A stretch of 64,000 nt of DNA from G963708235 sp963708235 (GCA_963708235.1 OY970200.1:2294001-2358000), one strand, 5' to 3'; shown: positions 27,653 through 37,265, numbered from the stretch's first letter. Translations and numbers: made by a program. The notes: a model not told the origin generated them from the letters alone.

Positions 27653-27861
27653 GGGAGGACTCCCTCCGGTTGAGCTTCACCGCTGGGACGCCGTCGGTGG
27701 TTGGCTCGCAGCGTAGCCGGAGGGGTCGGCGCCCCGGTGGCCGGGGAACGCCCGCGCAGGGCTCGCCGGATCGACCGACCGCGGGAATGGCAGGGTCACC
27801 GACACCGTTAACGTGACACCGGAGCGATTGCCCGGGCCGCCGAGTTGTGTAGGGAAACCAG

Positions 27862-28320
27862 ATGGCGATTGACGAGCTGTACAGAGAAGTGATCCTCGAT
27901 CACTACCGCAACCCACGGCGGAGCGGGCGCCTCGACGGTGACCATGTCCACGCCGAAGGGCTCAATCCGTCGTGCGGTGACGAGTTCGAACTCGATCTTG
28001 CCGTGACCGGCGACCTGGTCGCCGATGCGGCGATGCAAGGTCGGGGATGCTCGATATCGCAGGCGTCCGGATCGATGATGGTCGACGCCATCGTCGGTCG
28101 CACCTTTGCCGAGGTCGATGCGCTCGCCCACAACTTCAAGTTGATGATGTCGATCGAGGAGGGGGCAAGCCCGGTGGACCCGGACCGACCGGGTGCGGTG
28201 CTGGGTGACCTGGAAGCGCTGCAGGGTGTGCGACGTTTCCCGGTGCGGATCAAGTGCGCCGACCTTCCGTGGACGACGCTTGCGGACGCCCTGGGCCAGG
28301 TGCGGCGGCCGACGCAATGA
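27862..28320 (+). CDS. sufU: SufU-type Fe-S cluster assembly protein
   Basis: The 152-residue protein has the IscU-like fold of SufU, the zinc-dependent sulfur acceptor that works with the cysteine desulfurase SufS in Gram-positive and actinobacterial Suf systems. The three Cys ligands are in LNPSCGDEF, GRGCSIS and IKCADLPW, with the conserved Asp after the first. The N-terminus LYREVILDHYRNPRR is typical. No sufS is adjacent; sufC and sufD are 7 kb away and sufB 25 kb away. The ATG has AGGGAAA upstream, and its stop overlaps the pncA start. Confidence 0.9.
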   Translation: MAIDELYREVILDHYRNPRRSGRLDGDHVHAEGLNPSCGDEFELDLAVTGDLVADAAMQGRGCSISQASGSMMVDAIVGRTFAEVDALAHNFKLMMSIEEGASPVDPDRPGAVLGDLEALQGVRRFPVRIKCADLPWTTLADALGQVRRPTQ

Positions 28321-28925
28321 CCGCCGGGACCGCCACCGGATCGGAGCGTTATGACGCATCGACCGGTCTGGTGGTGGTCGACGTCCAGAACGACTTCGCC
28401 GACCCGGCAGGTTCGTTGTACGTCACCGGCGGTGAACAAGCGGTGACCGCGATCAATCAGGAGATCGCAGCGGCCACCGCCGCCGGTTCGACGGTGGTGT
28501 ACACCCAGGACTGGCATCCCCCGTCGACCCCTCATTTCGCCAAGGACGGGGGAATCTGGCCGGTCCACTGCGTCGCCGGGACCTGGGGCGCCGACTTCCA
28601 TCCCGAGCTGACCGTGTCCGGTCCCGGTATCCGCAAGGGAACCGGTGAAGAGGACGGTTACTCGGGTTTCACCACCCGACACCCCGTGACCGGCGAGGAA
28701 ACCCCCACCGAGTTGCACACGATGCTGCAGAACCGCGGCATCGAGCGGTTGGTGGTCACCGGGCTGGCCACCGACTACTGCGTCAAGGCCACGGCGCTCG
28801 ATGCCGTCGCACTCGGGTATCCCACCGCGGTGCTGGCCGACACCATCCGACCGGTGAATCTGTCTCCCGGCGACGGCGCCCGGGCGGTCGCCGCCATGGT
28901 GACGGCCGGCGTCACCGTCCTCTGA
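28317..28925 (+). CDS. pncA: Nicotinamidase
   Basis: A 202-residue isochorismatase-fold amidase that converts nicotinamide to nicotinate for NAD salvage. The catalytic Asp is in LVVVDVQNDF, the metal site in DWHPPSTPHF, and the nucleophilic Cys in TGLATDYCVKATA, preceded by the cis-peptide region. A lysine consistent with the triad lies in PGIRKGTG. The ATG overlaps the sufU stop (ATGA). The convergent neighbour is pncB, whose enzyme uses its product. Confidence 0.9.
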   Translation: MTAGTATGSERYDASTGLVVVDVQNDFADPAGSLYVTGGEQAVTAINQEIAAATAAGSTVVYTQDWHPPSTPHFAKDGGIWPVHCVAGTWGADFHPELTVSGPGIRKGTGEEDGYSGFTTRHPVTGEETPTELHTMLQNRGIERLVVTGLATDYCVKATALDAVALGYPTAVLADTIRPVNLSPGDGARAVAAMVTAGVTVL

Positions 28926-28937
28926 GACAGATCGGCC

Positions 28938-28960
28938 CGGCCGGATGTGAGGTCCGGCCG
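28938..28960. terminator. Bidirectional hairpin between pncA and pncB
   Basis: CGGCCGGA-TGTGAGG-TCCGGCCG is a perfect eight-pair stem with a seven-base loop. It sits in the 38-base gap between the two convergent genes, where it can end transcription from both sides. Confidence 0.65.
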
Positions 28961-28963
28961 CCG

Positions 28964-30511
28964 TCAGCCGGCACGGCCCTCCGGATCCGACACCATCCGG
29001 TTGCGGAGATCACGAATCTCAGCGGTCATCGACACGTGATAGCGGTGTGGGTTGACCAGACGGCGGACCCCGGGATCGAGCCGGTCCAGGTCCTGGCGAC
29101 ACCGGCGCCGGGCCGAGTCCAGGGTTCCGTCGGCGTAGGATCGCCCGTCCACCCAGACCAGGGTGACGAGTTCCTCGACTTCGGCAGGAACCACCGATCG
29201 ACCGACCTCGGGCCGGTTGACATCGAAGATCCGGATCGGGACACCCACCTCGATGGTCTCGGCGGGAGCAGCGACGAGGTCGGCGGTAGCGGCGCCGCGC
29301 TCGTCGTACAGCCGCCACACCCGCTTCGGCCCGGGAATCGGGATCTTGGCGGCGGTGTCCGAGACCTTGATCGCCGGACGGGTCACCCCGGAGGCATCGG
29401 CGACGGCGGTGAGCTTGTAGACCCCGTCGAGCGCCCCGTGACCATGCGAGGTGATCAGCCGGGTCCCCACCCCGTAGACCATCCGGGCGACGAGCCGTTC
29501 CGGATCCACCCCGTATCCGGCCGCCTCTTCGTCGATCTGGGTCAGGATCTGCCAGATCACCAACTCGTCGAGATCGGACGAGAGCACGATCGAGACGTCG
29601 GGAAAGCCGGCGTCGTCGAGAAGCCGCGCCGACCGGATCGCCAGATATGCCAGGTCTCCGGAGTCGAGTCGGATGCCCTGCGGCTCGTGCCCCTTGCGGC
29701 GGAGGTCCTCGAAGACGGCAATGGCGTTGGGAACACCGCTCTCCAAGGTGTCGATGGTGTCGACGAGCAGCACGCAGTCGTCGGGATACCGCTCCGCATA
29801 GGCGTGGAACGCCGCCAGTTCGCCCTCGCCCATGGCCATGAAGACCTGCACCATGCTGTGGGCATGGGTGCCCCGGGGCGGGAGACCGACCAGGTGGGAC
29901 AACCCGACGTTCGAGGTGAAGTCGGCGCCACCGATCAGTGCCGCCCGCGCCGCCGGGTTGACGGCGAACCCGGGGCCACGCCTCATCCCGAACTCGAGGA
30001 CCGAACCGCCCCGGGCGCCGGCAACGACCCGGGCCGCTTTGGTGGCGATGAGGGTCGGGTAGTTGAGATGGTTGAGCAGTGACGTCTCCAGAAGTTGCGC
30101 CACCGCCAGCGGTCCCCGTACCGAGACCACGGGGGTATGGGCGTGGATCACCCTTCCCTCGGCGACGGCATCGACCTCCAGGGCGCCGAAATGCGCCTCG
30201 CTTCCGAGCCAGGCCAGGAATTCGTCACCGAACACCGGATGGCCGGCCGCCGAACGCTGGGAGCGGAGCAGATCGAGGTCACGATCCGTGAACCGCACCC
30301 GACCCATCCATTCGAGCAGTTCGGAGAGCCCGGCCGCGATGCAGTATCCCGCCTGGTGGCGCCCGTAGTCGGGATAGGTCCGGAAGAAGTAGTCGAAGCG
30401 GGCGTTGCGTAGATGGAGGTCCCGGTGGAAGTAGAGCTGTGCCATCGAGAGCTGGTACTGATCGGTGAAGAGCGCCCCTTCGGCCACCGACCGTCCGGTG
30501 TCATCGGTCAT
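28964..30511 (-). CDS. pncB: Nicotinate phosphoribosyltransferase
   Basis: The 515-residue enzyme makes nicotinate mononucleotide from nicotinate and PRPP, usually with ATP. The N-terminus ALFTDQYQLSMAQLYF is diagnostic. The conserved GMRRGPGF region follows near residue 175, with GTHAHSMVQVF, where the phosphorylated His lies. The PRPP-binding part includes IRLDSGDLAYLAIR and YGVGTRLITS. Its length suits the longer actinobacterial type. It is the last gene of a leftward operon; the start overlaps the stop of the MFS gene at 30508. Confidence 0.92.
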   Translation of the reverse strand: MTDDTGRSVAEGALFTDQYQLSMAQLYFHRDLHLRNARFDYFFRTYPDYGRHQAGYCIAAGLSELLEWMGRVRFTDRDLDLLRSQRSAAGHPVFGDEFLAWLGSEAHFGALEVDAVAEGRVIHAHTPVVSVRGPLAVAQLLETSLLNHLNYPTLIATKAARVVAGARGGSVLEFGMRRGPGFAVNPAARAALIGGADFTSNVGLSHLVGLPPRGTHAHSMVQVFMAMGEGELAAFHAYAERYPDDCVLLVDTIDTLESGVPNAIAVFEDLRRKGHEPQGIRLDSGDLAYLAIRSARLLDDAGFPDVSIVLSSDLDELVIWQILTQIDEEAAGYGVDPERLVARMVYGVGTRLITSHGHGALDGVYKLTAVADASGVTRPAIKVSDTAAKIPIPGPKRVWRLYDERGAATADLVAAPAETIEVGVPIRIFDVNRPEVGRSVVPAEVEELVTLVWVDGRSYADGTLDSARRRCRQDLDRLDPGVRRLVNPHRYHVSMTAEIRDLRNRMVSDPEGRAG

Positions 30512-31677
30512 CGAACCTCCTCGGTTGCGAGGCCGTCGAAGTCATGGTCGCGCACCGACCTGAGGATCACCACCGCAGCGATCGCTGCCGTCGCGGCGGC
30601 AGTCACAGCCACCGCCGCCATTCCGCCGGCGGCGTAGAGCGCCACACCGGCGACGGCGGCGACGGCGCGGCCGGTTGCCTGGGCCACCACCAACCGAGAG
30701 AGGAACGCCATCCGGGCGTTGCGTTGCAGTTCGGTGGCGAGTGAGATCGACGAGACGAGGGCGAACTCGAATGCGGCGATCCCAGCGACGAGCGACGCCA
30801 CCGCTGCCTGGGAGCTGGCGGCGCCGGCCATCACCAGATAGGCGATCACGCTGAGCCCGAGACCGGCCACCACCGAACGGACCTTGCCGAGGCGGTCGGT
30901 GAACAGCACCGTGGCACCTTCTGCCAGCAGCTCGCCGCACCCGATGGCGAAGGCGACTCCGGCAAGACCGGCGACGGTGAAGGCGAAGTCCGTCTCCAGC
31001 CAGGCGGCGAAGGTGATCAGAACCAGTTCGACGCTTCCCACCACGGCGACCGTGGCGGTCAGGAACCCGATCGAGGAGCGGTCCCATCGGATTCCCCCGG
31101 CGGCGACCGGCACCTCGGCATTGGACCGGAACGACCGGGCCACCGGTACCACCAGCGCCGCCCCGACCAGCCCGACGGCCCAGAACGGCGCCGTCCAGCC
31201 CCACCGTTCGATCGCCCAGCCGGCGGCGGGTGCGCCGACCAGGAACGACACCGCCCAGGTCGATTCGATGAGACCGACGGTACGGGCGCGGCGGGCGTAC
31301 GGCACCCGATCGGAGACAAAGGCCTGGGCGGCCGTGTCGAACACCGGTTTGGCCACCCCCATCAGGGCGAACCCCACCATGGCGCCGACGAACACTCCGG
31401 TGGCGGCGGTCACCAGCGCCCCGAACACGAAGAGCCCGAGACCGGTGAGAGCCACACGGCGACGGTGTTCGGTGCCGGCGGCCCGGATCACGAACGGGGT
31501 GGTGACCCCCATCCCCCACCGCACCGAGGCCAGCACTCCCGCCGCCGACAGCGACACACCCAGCCCGCGGGCGATCGCCGGGAGAAAGGCGTACACGAAC
31601 CGTGCAGCGGTGTTGGTCGTCAGCTTGACGGCGACGATCGGCACGAACCCGCCGGGCATACCCGTTGCCGGCTTCAC
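30508..31677 (-). CDS. MFS transporter
   Basis: A 389-residue protein with about twelve hydrophobic segments and a short basic loop after segment 2 (AAGTEHRRRVAL), typical of the major facilitator superfamily. The annotated start is a GTG (VKPATGMPGG); an ATG six codons later is an alternative. It overlaps pncB by four bases and follows fumC by 26 bases, but nothing identifies the substrate. Vitamin or nicotinate-related transport is only a guess from position. Confidence 0.75.
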   Translation of the reverse strand: MKPATGMPGGFVPIVAVKLTTNTAARFVYAFLPAIARGLGVSLSAAGVLASVRWGMGVTTPFVIRAAGTEHRRRVALTGLGLFVFGALVTAATGVFVGAMVGFALMGVAKPVFDTAAQAFVSDRVPYARRARTVGLIESTWAVSFLVGAPAAGWAIERWGWTAPFWAVGLVGAALVVPVARSFRSNAEVPVAAGGIRWDRSSIGFLTATVAVVGSVELVLITFAAWLETDFAFTVAGLAGVAFAIGCGELLAEGATVLFTDRLGKVRSVVAGLGLSVIAYLVMAGAASSQAAVASLVAGIAAFEFALVSSISLATELQRNARMAFLSRLVVAQATGRAVAAVAGVALYAAGGMAAVAVTAAATAAIAAVVILRSVRDHDFDGLATEEVR

Positions 31678-31703
31678 GAGCGGCTACTCCCTTCGCCGGG
31701 CGG

Positions 31704-33092
31704 TCAGGCGATCACGCCGCCCTCGGTCATCCGCTTGATGTCGAGGAGATCCTCGACCTCGTCGGCGGTGAGCCAGCCCTTCTCGATGACGACGTCCCCG
31801 ACGTTGCGCCCGGAGGCGAAGGCCTCCTTTGCCGCCTCGGCGCCCCGGTCATATCCGATGTGAGGATTGAGGGCGGTGACCACGATGATGTTGGCTTCGG
31901 CGAGAGCGCGGCTGCGCTCGACGTCGGCCTCGATCCCCTCGATACAGCGCTGACGGAAGACATCGCTTGCGCTGGCGAGCAACGCCACGGATTGGAGCAG
32001 GTTGTGCGCCATCATCGGCATCATCACGTTGAGCTCGAAGTTGCCGTTGGCCCCGCCCCAGGTGACGGCGGTGTCGTTGCCGATCACCTGGGAGGCGACC
32101 TGCATCATCATCTCCGACATCACCGGGTTGACCTTGCCCGGCATGATCGAGGAACCCGGCTGCAGCGAAGGCAGGCGGATCTCGGCGATCCCGGTGCGGG
32201 GACCGCTCGACATCCAGCGCAGATCGTTGGCGATCTTGAACAGCGACTGCGCCACGGTCTTCAGCGCACCGGAGGCGCTGACCACGGCGTCTTTGGCTGC
32301 CTGGGCCTCGAAATGGTCGTCGGCCTCCCGGAACGGATACCCGGTCACCGCCGCCATGTCGGCGATCACCGCCGCCGGAAACCCCTCCGGGGCGTTGAGA
32401 CCGGTGCCGACGGCCGTCCCGCCCAGCGCCACCTCGTCGAGTTCGGGAAGCACCCGCTCGATCCGCTCGGTGCCCTTCCGGATCTGGGCGGCGTAGCCGC
32501 CGAACTCCTGACCCAGGGTGACCGGGGTGGCGTCCATCAGGTGGGTGCGACCCGACTTGACCACATCGGCGAAGGCCTCGGCCTTGTCGGCGAGGGCGTC
32601 CCCGAGCCGTCCCAGAGCCGGCAGCAGGTCCTCACGCAGCGCCGCCGCCGCCGCCAGATGGATGGCGGTGGGGATGACGTCGTTGGAGGACTGCCCGAAG
32701 TTGACCTCGTCGTTGGGATGGACCAGCTTCGATCCCAACTGCCCGCTGAGGATCTCGCCGGCGCGGTTGGCGATCACCTCGTTGGCGTTGGTGTTGGTCG
32801 ATGTCCCCGAGCCGGTCTGGAAGATGTCGAGCACGAACTGCTCGTCGAGCGCCCCGTCCCTCACCTCGTCGGCCGCCTGGGCGATGGCGGTCGCCTTGTC
32901 CGCATCGACATCGCCGCGGGCACCGGCAACCCGGGCCGCCGAGCCCTTCACCAGCCCCAGTGCCCAGATGAACCGGCGGGAGAACCGGATTCCGGAGATG
33001 GGAAAGTTGTCGACGGCTCGTTGGGTGGACGCTCCGTAGTAGGCGTCGTCGGGGACCGACACTTCGCCCATGGAGTCGCGTTCGATGCGCAT
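31704..33092 (-). CDS. fumC: Fumarate hydratase, class II
   Basis: A 462-residue TCA-cycle enzyme interconverting fumarate and malate as a soluble homotetramer. Motifs include QTGSGTSTNTNANEV (A-site), HPNDEVNFGQSSNDVIPTA, and the signature GSSIMPGKVNP with its catalytic Ser. The C-terminal region ALNPHIGYDRGAEAAKEA is also standard. Length and motifs favour fumarase C over aspartase. It is first in the operon with the MFS and pncB genes. Confidence 0.93.
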   Translation of the reverse strand: MRIERDSMGEVSVPDDAYYGASTQRAVDNFPISGIRFSRRFIWALGLVKGSAARVAGARGDVDADKATAIAQAADEVRDGALDEQFVLDIFQTGSGTSTNTNANEVIANRAGEILSGQLGSKLVHPNDEVNFGQSSNDVIPTAIHLAAAAALREDLLPALGRLGDALADKAEAFADVVKSGRTHLMDATPVTLGQEFGGYAAQIRKGTERIERVLPELDEVALGGTAVGTGLNAPEGFPAAVIADMAAVTGYPFREADDHFEAQAAKDAVVSASGALKTVAQSLFKIANDLRWMSSGPRTGIAEIRLPSLQPGSSIMPGKVNPVMSEMMMQVASQVIGNDTAVTWGGANGNFELNVMMPMMAHNLLQSVALLASASDVFRQRCIEGIEADVERSRALAEANIIVVTALNPHIGYDRGAEAAKEAFASGRNVGDVVIEKGWLTADEVEDLLDIKRMTEGGVIA

Positions 33093-33299
33093 GCCTGCTC
33101 CTGATCGGTGGATATGGGATCGGCGGGGTTTGCTCCCGGCGTTTCCGGCGTTGCCCCGGACCGGAATCGGCCCTCGACCTGAGGTTAGATGCTCCGGTCG
33201 GCCGGAAGGTCTGGTCTGGCAAATCGGGCTTGGCCAATTCGGGACTGCCCGAAGAATCAGAACTGCCCAGTTTGGTCGATCACGGTCCGGTCGCCGGGG

Positions 33300-34073
33300 T
33301 CATCGCCGGGTGGCGCTGCTGATGGCCGTAGGAAGCACTTCGGTGACGTCGCCCTCGATCCGTAGCGACACCAGGGGGTGGTGGTCGTGCTCGGTGGGAC
33401 CGCGGTTGACCACGACATAGGGGGCACCGTGACGCGCCGCTCGCAGCGGAATGTCCGCCGCCGGATACACCACCAACGACGACCCGACCGCCACCACGAG
33501 GTCGGCGGCATCGGCGGCAGCCGTCGCCCGCTCGATATCCTCGGACCGCAACGACTGACCGAAGCTGATGGTTGCGGCCTTGAGCAGACCACCGCAGGTA
33601 CAGCGGGGCGGTTCGCCGGTGGAGGCAAAGGCATCCAGATGCGGTTCGGGATCGGTGCGATCGCCACAGGTCTGACATTCGACGCATCGGGCGGTCCCGT
33701 GGATCTCGACCAGACGCTCGGGCGAGGTTCCAGCGAGCGCATGGAGTCCGTCGACATTCTGCGTCACCACCATCGCCAGTCTCCCGGCACCTTCCAGCTC
33801 GACCAGGGCGGTGTGGGCGGCGTTGGGCCGGGCCGCTCCGAACTCGGCCTGATCCTCGAGTTTGTAGCGCCATGATCGCCGCCGCGCCTCGTCGGAGCGC
33901 ATGAACTCCTGGTAGTCGACCGGCCGTCGGGTGTTCCACACCCCTTCAGGTCCCCGGTAGTCGGGGATCCCGCTGGCGGTCGAGATTCCCGCCCCGGTAA
34001 AGACCAGGATCCGGTCCGCCCCGGCGATCAGCCGGGCCAACGCCGCGGTTCCCGCATCCCGCTCCGACGTCAT
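33300..34073 (-). CDS. Sir2-family NAD-dependent protein deacylase
   Basis: A 257-residue sirtuin. It removes acyl groups from lysines using NAD and releases nicotinamide. NAD-binding motifs are VFTGAGISTASGIPDYRG and TQNVDGLHALAG. The catalytic His is in EIHGTARC, and the zinc ligands are CVECQTC with a later CTCGG pair. ATISFGQSL and VGSSLVVYPAADIP complete the Rossmann part. The ATG overlaps the stop of the upstream membrane protein. Released nicotinamide could be recycled by the nearby pncA and pncB products. Confidence 0.9.
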   Translation of the reverse strand: MTSERDAGTAALARLIAGADRILVFTGAGISTASGIPDYRGPEGVWNTRRPVDYQEFMRSDEARRRSWRYKLEDQAEFGAARPNAAHTALVELEGAGRLAMVVTQNVDGLHALAGTSPERLVEIHGTARCVECQTCGDRTDPEPHLDAFASTGEPPRCTCGGLLKAATISFGQSLRSEDIERATAAADAADLVVAVGSSLVVYPAADIPLRAARHGAPYVVVNRGPTEHDHHPLVSLRIEGDVTEVLPTAISSATRR

Positions 34074-34570
34074 CGGCCCCACCGGCGTCGGGGGGTGATT
34101 GCGGTGACGGCGAGGGCGGTCGGCTGATCCCAGCCGGTGAAGACACCGAGCAGAACCACGACGAATGCGGTGACGGTGGCGACCACCACGAGACGGCGCG
34201 CCGCCAGCCACCACGGGGAACGCCCGGTCATGTCCACCGCCACCGCCAGCGGCTCGACGCCGTAGAGAAAGGATCGCAACGCATGGTCGCGCGCCGTGGC
34301 CCGACCCAGCAACGGCGACCATCTGCTCCCCCGCACGCTGTTGAAGGGAACGACCCGGGTGGCGCGCCGTTGCATCGGTCTCGACAGGAGCACCAGCAGC
34401 CCGGCGATACCGAGCCCGACGAACACCATCGACGGGCCCGGGGCCGACATCAGGAGGGCGAGACCCGCCAGCCACAGCACCCAGAGCCGGCGCAACTCGC
34501 CGAGATAGCGGAGGGCGTCGGCGGGGTCGGTGAACCCCCAATCGTCCTGTGGACTCGACGGGTCGGACAT
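34070..34570 (-). CDS. Hypothetical membrane protein
   Basis: A 166-residue protein with an acidic N-terminus, two closely spaced hydrophobic segments (residues ~28-65), a basic central loop (RPMQRRATRVVPFNSVRGSR) and one more hydrophobic segment near 125-150. I do not recognise a family. It lies between sufC (27 bases upstream) and the sirtuin (four-base overlap), so it is probably cotranscribed with both. Confidence 0.65.
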   Translation of the reverse strand: MSDPSSPQDDWGFTDPADALRYLGELRRLWVLWLAGLALLMSAPGPSMVFVGLGIAGLLVLLSRPMQRRATRVVPFNSVRGSRWSPLLGRATARDHALRSFLYGVEPLAVAVDMTGRSPWWLAARRLVVVATVTAFVVVLLGVFTGWDQPTALAVTAITPRRRWGR

Positions 34571-34597
34571 GGACCGGAGGCTACCGGGCCGGATCGC

Positions 34598-35398
34598 TCA
34601 CAGACCGGCGAGCGGATCGGCCATCCCGGCGAGATCCTCGTCGGGTTCATCGTCGGTGTGACCGAGCTGCCGGCGCAACTCGTCGTATCCCGAGGCCTCG
34701 AGTTCCTCGGCCAGCTCCGGGCCGCCGCTGCGGACGATTCTGCCCTTGAGCATGACATGGATCCGGTCCGGGTTCATGTACTTGAGGATGCGTGAGTAGT
34801 GCGTGATGATCAGCACTCCGAGCCGGTCGCTGCGCAACGACTCGACCAACTCGGCGACTTCCCGCACCGCATCGATGTCGAGACCGGAATCGATCTCGTC
34901 CAGGACGGCGACCTTGGGTTGACCGACCGCAAGCTGGAACATCTCCGACCGCTTCTTCTCGCCCCCGGACAGCCCGGTGTTGACCGAACGTCCACGGAAG
35001 GGCTCCATGTTGAGACGTGACGAGGCGGCACTGACCCGGCCGGCGAAATCGGCACCGTTCCCGATGGCCTCACCCATCTCGTGGACGAGATCATCGAGAC
35101 TCACGCCGGGCACCTCGACCGGGTACTGGAACGCCTCGAACAACCCGAGCCGGGCACGCTCGTGGACTTCCAGACCGAGGACCTCGACGCCGTCGACCCG
35201 GGCCGAACCGGTGACGGTGTACTCGTCCTTGCCCATCAGCGCATGGGTCAGGGTCGACTTGCCCGACCCGTTGGGACCCATCAGCGCATGGATCTCACCG
35301 AAGGGCACCTCGAGATCGACGCCGCGCAGGATCGGGATGTCACCGAGCCTGGCCTCGAGACCCTGGATCGTCAGGGCTGGGATGGGTGCAGCGGTCAT
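34598..35398 (-). CDS. sufC: Fe-S cluster assembly ATPase SufC
   Basis: The 266-residue ABC-type ATPase of the SufBCD scaffold. Walker A is MGPNGSGKSTL near residue 40, the signature is GLSGGEKKRSEMFQLAV, and Walker B is VAVLDEIDSGLDID, the SufC-specific form. The region FEAFQYPVEVPGV is typical of SufC. The start at 35398 overlaps the Rieske stop (ATGA); a longer open frame upstream is inside that gene. The C-terminus has a short acidic extension. Confidence 0.95.
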   Translation of the reverse strand: MTAAPIPALTIQGLEARLGDIPILRGVDLEVPFGEIHALMGPNGSGKSTLTHALMGKDEYTVTGSARVDGVEVLGLEVHERARLGLFEAFQYPVEVPGVSLDDLVHEMGEAIGNGADFAGRVSAASSRLNMEPFRGRSVNTGLSGGEKKRSEMFQLAVGQPKVAVLDEIDSGLDIDAVREVAELVESLRSDRLGVLIITHYSRILKYMNPDRIHVMLKGRIVRSGGPELAEELEASGYDELRRQLGHTDDEPDEDLAGMADPLAGL

Positions 35399-35727
35399 GT
35401 GCGAACCTCCTCGGCGGCGTCGATGGTGAGGTAGACGTCGCCGTCGACCACCGACACGTCGTAGATCGGGACCGGGCGGGTGGCAGGCAGCGCACCGGGT
35501 TCGCCGGTCCGGATGTCGAACTCGGAGCCGTGGCGGGGACACTCGACCTCGTAGCCGTAGAGCTCACCCTCGGCGAGCGAGGCCTCGGCGTGGCTGCACC
35601 GGTCGCCGATGGCGTAGACCTCCGACCCGATGCGGAACAGTGCGATCCGTCGATCGCCGACATCGACCCTGACCCCTCGGCCGTCCGGCAGATCGTCGAG
35701 TGGGGCGATCCGCAGTGCGCTGGTCAT
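35395..35727 (-). CDS. Rieske [2Fe-2S] ferredoxin (non-heme)
   Basis: A 110-residue soluble Rieske protein. Cluster ligands are in CSHAEASL and CPRHGSEF, giving the C-x-H ... C-x2-H pattern. It is close to NirD/CarAc-type ferredoxins and to the small Rieske proteins that commonly lie between sufD and sufC in actinobacteria. It overlaps both neighbours by four bases, so the three proteins should be made together. It probably supplies electrons to or tests cluster delivery by Suf, but this is not established. Confidence 0.9.
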   Translation of the reverse strand: MTSALRIAPLDDLPDGRGVRVDVGDRRIALFRIGSEVYAIGDRCSHAEASLAEGELYGYEVECPRHGSEFDIRTGEPGALPATRPVPIYDVSVVDGDVYLTIDAAEEVRT

Positions 35728-37007
35728 ACCCGGCCCTCTTCCTGGGCCTCGACGAACTTGCCGTTGATCCATTCCCGAAGCGGTGCGGTGACCTCCGGGG
35801 TGGGGAATCGGCCGAGCGCCTCCTCGAAGAACCCCCGCACCTGGAGACGATCGGCACGCTGCGGGTCGAGCCCGCGGCTCATCAGGTAGTAGCGCTGCTC
35901 CTGGTCGAGAGGGCCGACGGTGGAGCCGTGGCCGCACTTGACGTCGTTGGCAAGGATCTCGAGGTTGGGCACCGATTGGGCGGCGGCCCCCTCGGAGAGA
36001 ATCAGGTTGCGGTTGGTCTGGAACGCATCGGTGCGCTGGGCGCCCTCGTCGATGCGGATCATCCCGGTGAAGACCGACAGGGCGTCATCTTCCACGGCTC
36101 CCTTGAGGAACATGTTGGAGCGGGTGTTGAGACCGGCGTGGTGCATCACATACCGGTAGTCGAGCACCTGGGACCGGTCGCCGAAGTAGGCGCCGACCAC
36201 ATTCGCCGACGAACCCCGACCTTCGAGATCGATGGCGAGATGGAGCCTGGAGAACCGTCCGCCGAGTCCGGCCTCGGCGAGCACCAGGTTGGCGTCGCGG
36301 TCGAGGACCGCCCGGGCATGACCGATCGAGCGCATGTCGGGTCCGAGGTTCTGCACCACGGTGACGGCGACATTGGACCCGGGTCCGCCGAGCACCTCGA
36401 TCTGGGGCACCATCAGCGCATCGATCTCGGTGCGGGAAGTGAGGTGGACCACCACGGCGACCTCGGCGGTGTCATCGGCGACCACCACGATGCGGGGGAA
36501 GGACACCAACCCGCTGGTGGCGGCGTGGACCTCGACGAGGATCGGGCCGGTGACCGTGTTGCGACCCGCATGGATCAGTGCACCACCGCCACCGAAGGCG
36601 GCATGGGCAGCCGCAAACTGATCGATCCCGACCGGAACGCCGTTTCCGTCGAGGCGTCGCAGCGGCTCCGGTCGTTTCATCACGGCGTCGGCCAGCCCAC
36701 CCACCCAGACCGGGGCATCCGCCGCGGCGGTGCCGGGGTCCTGCGAGGCGACGAGTCCGTCGACCACCACGATGCGGTGGCTGGGACGGAACGTCCCCAG
36801 CGACCCTTCGCCTGGTTCACCCGGGGTGTCGACCAGCCGGTAGTCGCCGAGGTCGAAGTCGAGCTCGACATATCGCCACTCTTCCACCCGCGGATCGGGC
36901 TTGTCGAGGGACTCGAACTGGGTGAACGCACCACGGCGTTCGGCGACCCGCCATTCGGGCTCACCTTCGGCGGCGCGGTCGACCGCACGAACATCCATTG
37001 CTGTCAC
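35724..37007 (-). CDS. sufD: Fe-S cluster assembly protein SufD
   Basis: A 427-residue SufD, the beta-helix partner of SufB in the SufBCD scaffold. Recognisable parts are the parallel-helix core around LVEVHAATSGLVSFPRIVVVADDTAEV. The C-terminal FeS assembly motif is ILANDVKCGHGSTVGPLDQEQRYYLMSRGL. I chose the GTG at 37007, with AGGA upstream; an ATG at 36998 is an alternative. It heads the sufD-Rieske-sufC-membrane protein-sirtuin run. Confidence 0.92.
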   Translation of the reverse strand: MTAMDVRAVDRAAEGEPEWRVAERRGAFTQFESLDKPDPRVEEWRYVELDFDLGDYRLVDTPGEPGEGSLGTFRPSHRIVVVDGLVASQDPGTAAADAPVWVGGLADAVMKRPEPLRRLDGNGVPVGIDQFAAAHAAFGGGGALIHAGRNTVTGPILVEVHAATSGLVSFPRIVVVADDTAEVAVVVHLTSRTEIDALMVPQIEVLGGPGSNVAVTVVQNLGPDMRSIGHARAVLDRDANLVLAEAGLGGRFSRLHLAIDLEGRGSSANVVGAYFGDRSQVLDYRYVMHHAGLNTRSNMFLKGAVEDDALSVFTGMIRIDEGAQRTDAFQTNRNLILSEGAAAQSVPNLEILANDVKCGHGSTVGPLDQEQRYYLMSRGLDPQRADRLQVRGFFEEALGRFPTPEVTAPLREWINGKFVEAQEEGRV

Positions 37008-37212
37008 GGGGAATCCTGCTCCGTTTCGGGAACGAACCGCAGGATACCGCTGCGGCGGAGACCACCCCAAAAGCCCTCGCCGGTTTCCGGTCATCGACCC
37101 GCCACAATCGGATTCGTCGGGACGCGGCGGTTGGGGCGGCACCATCCCCCGGGTGCTCCGGTGCCGAGACGAATGCAGGTAGAAACGGGGTCCCGGTAGG
37201 GTGCCCCCCTCG

Positions 37213-37231
37213 ATCGCACGGTGGGTGCGAT
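37213..37231 (+). promoter_or_regulatory. Inverted repeat upstream of the M23 peptidase gene
   Basis: ATCGCAC-GGTGG-GTGCGAT is a perfect seven-pair inverted repeat 35 bases before the peptidase start. It could be a leader hairpin or operator. The preceding 70 bases are purine-rich but do not match a riboswitch core I can identify. Confidence 0.35.
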
Positions 37232-37265
37232 TCGTTCACTTCCCCGATTTCCAAAGGCCAGGTCC

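Noticed and set aside
37140..37260. Possible riboswitch (c-di-AMP/ydaO type) upstream of the M23 peptidase
   Set aside because: Such switches often precede cell-wall hydrolases, but I could not find the conserved ydaO core; only a short inverted repeat is present.
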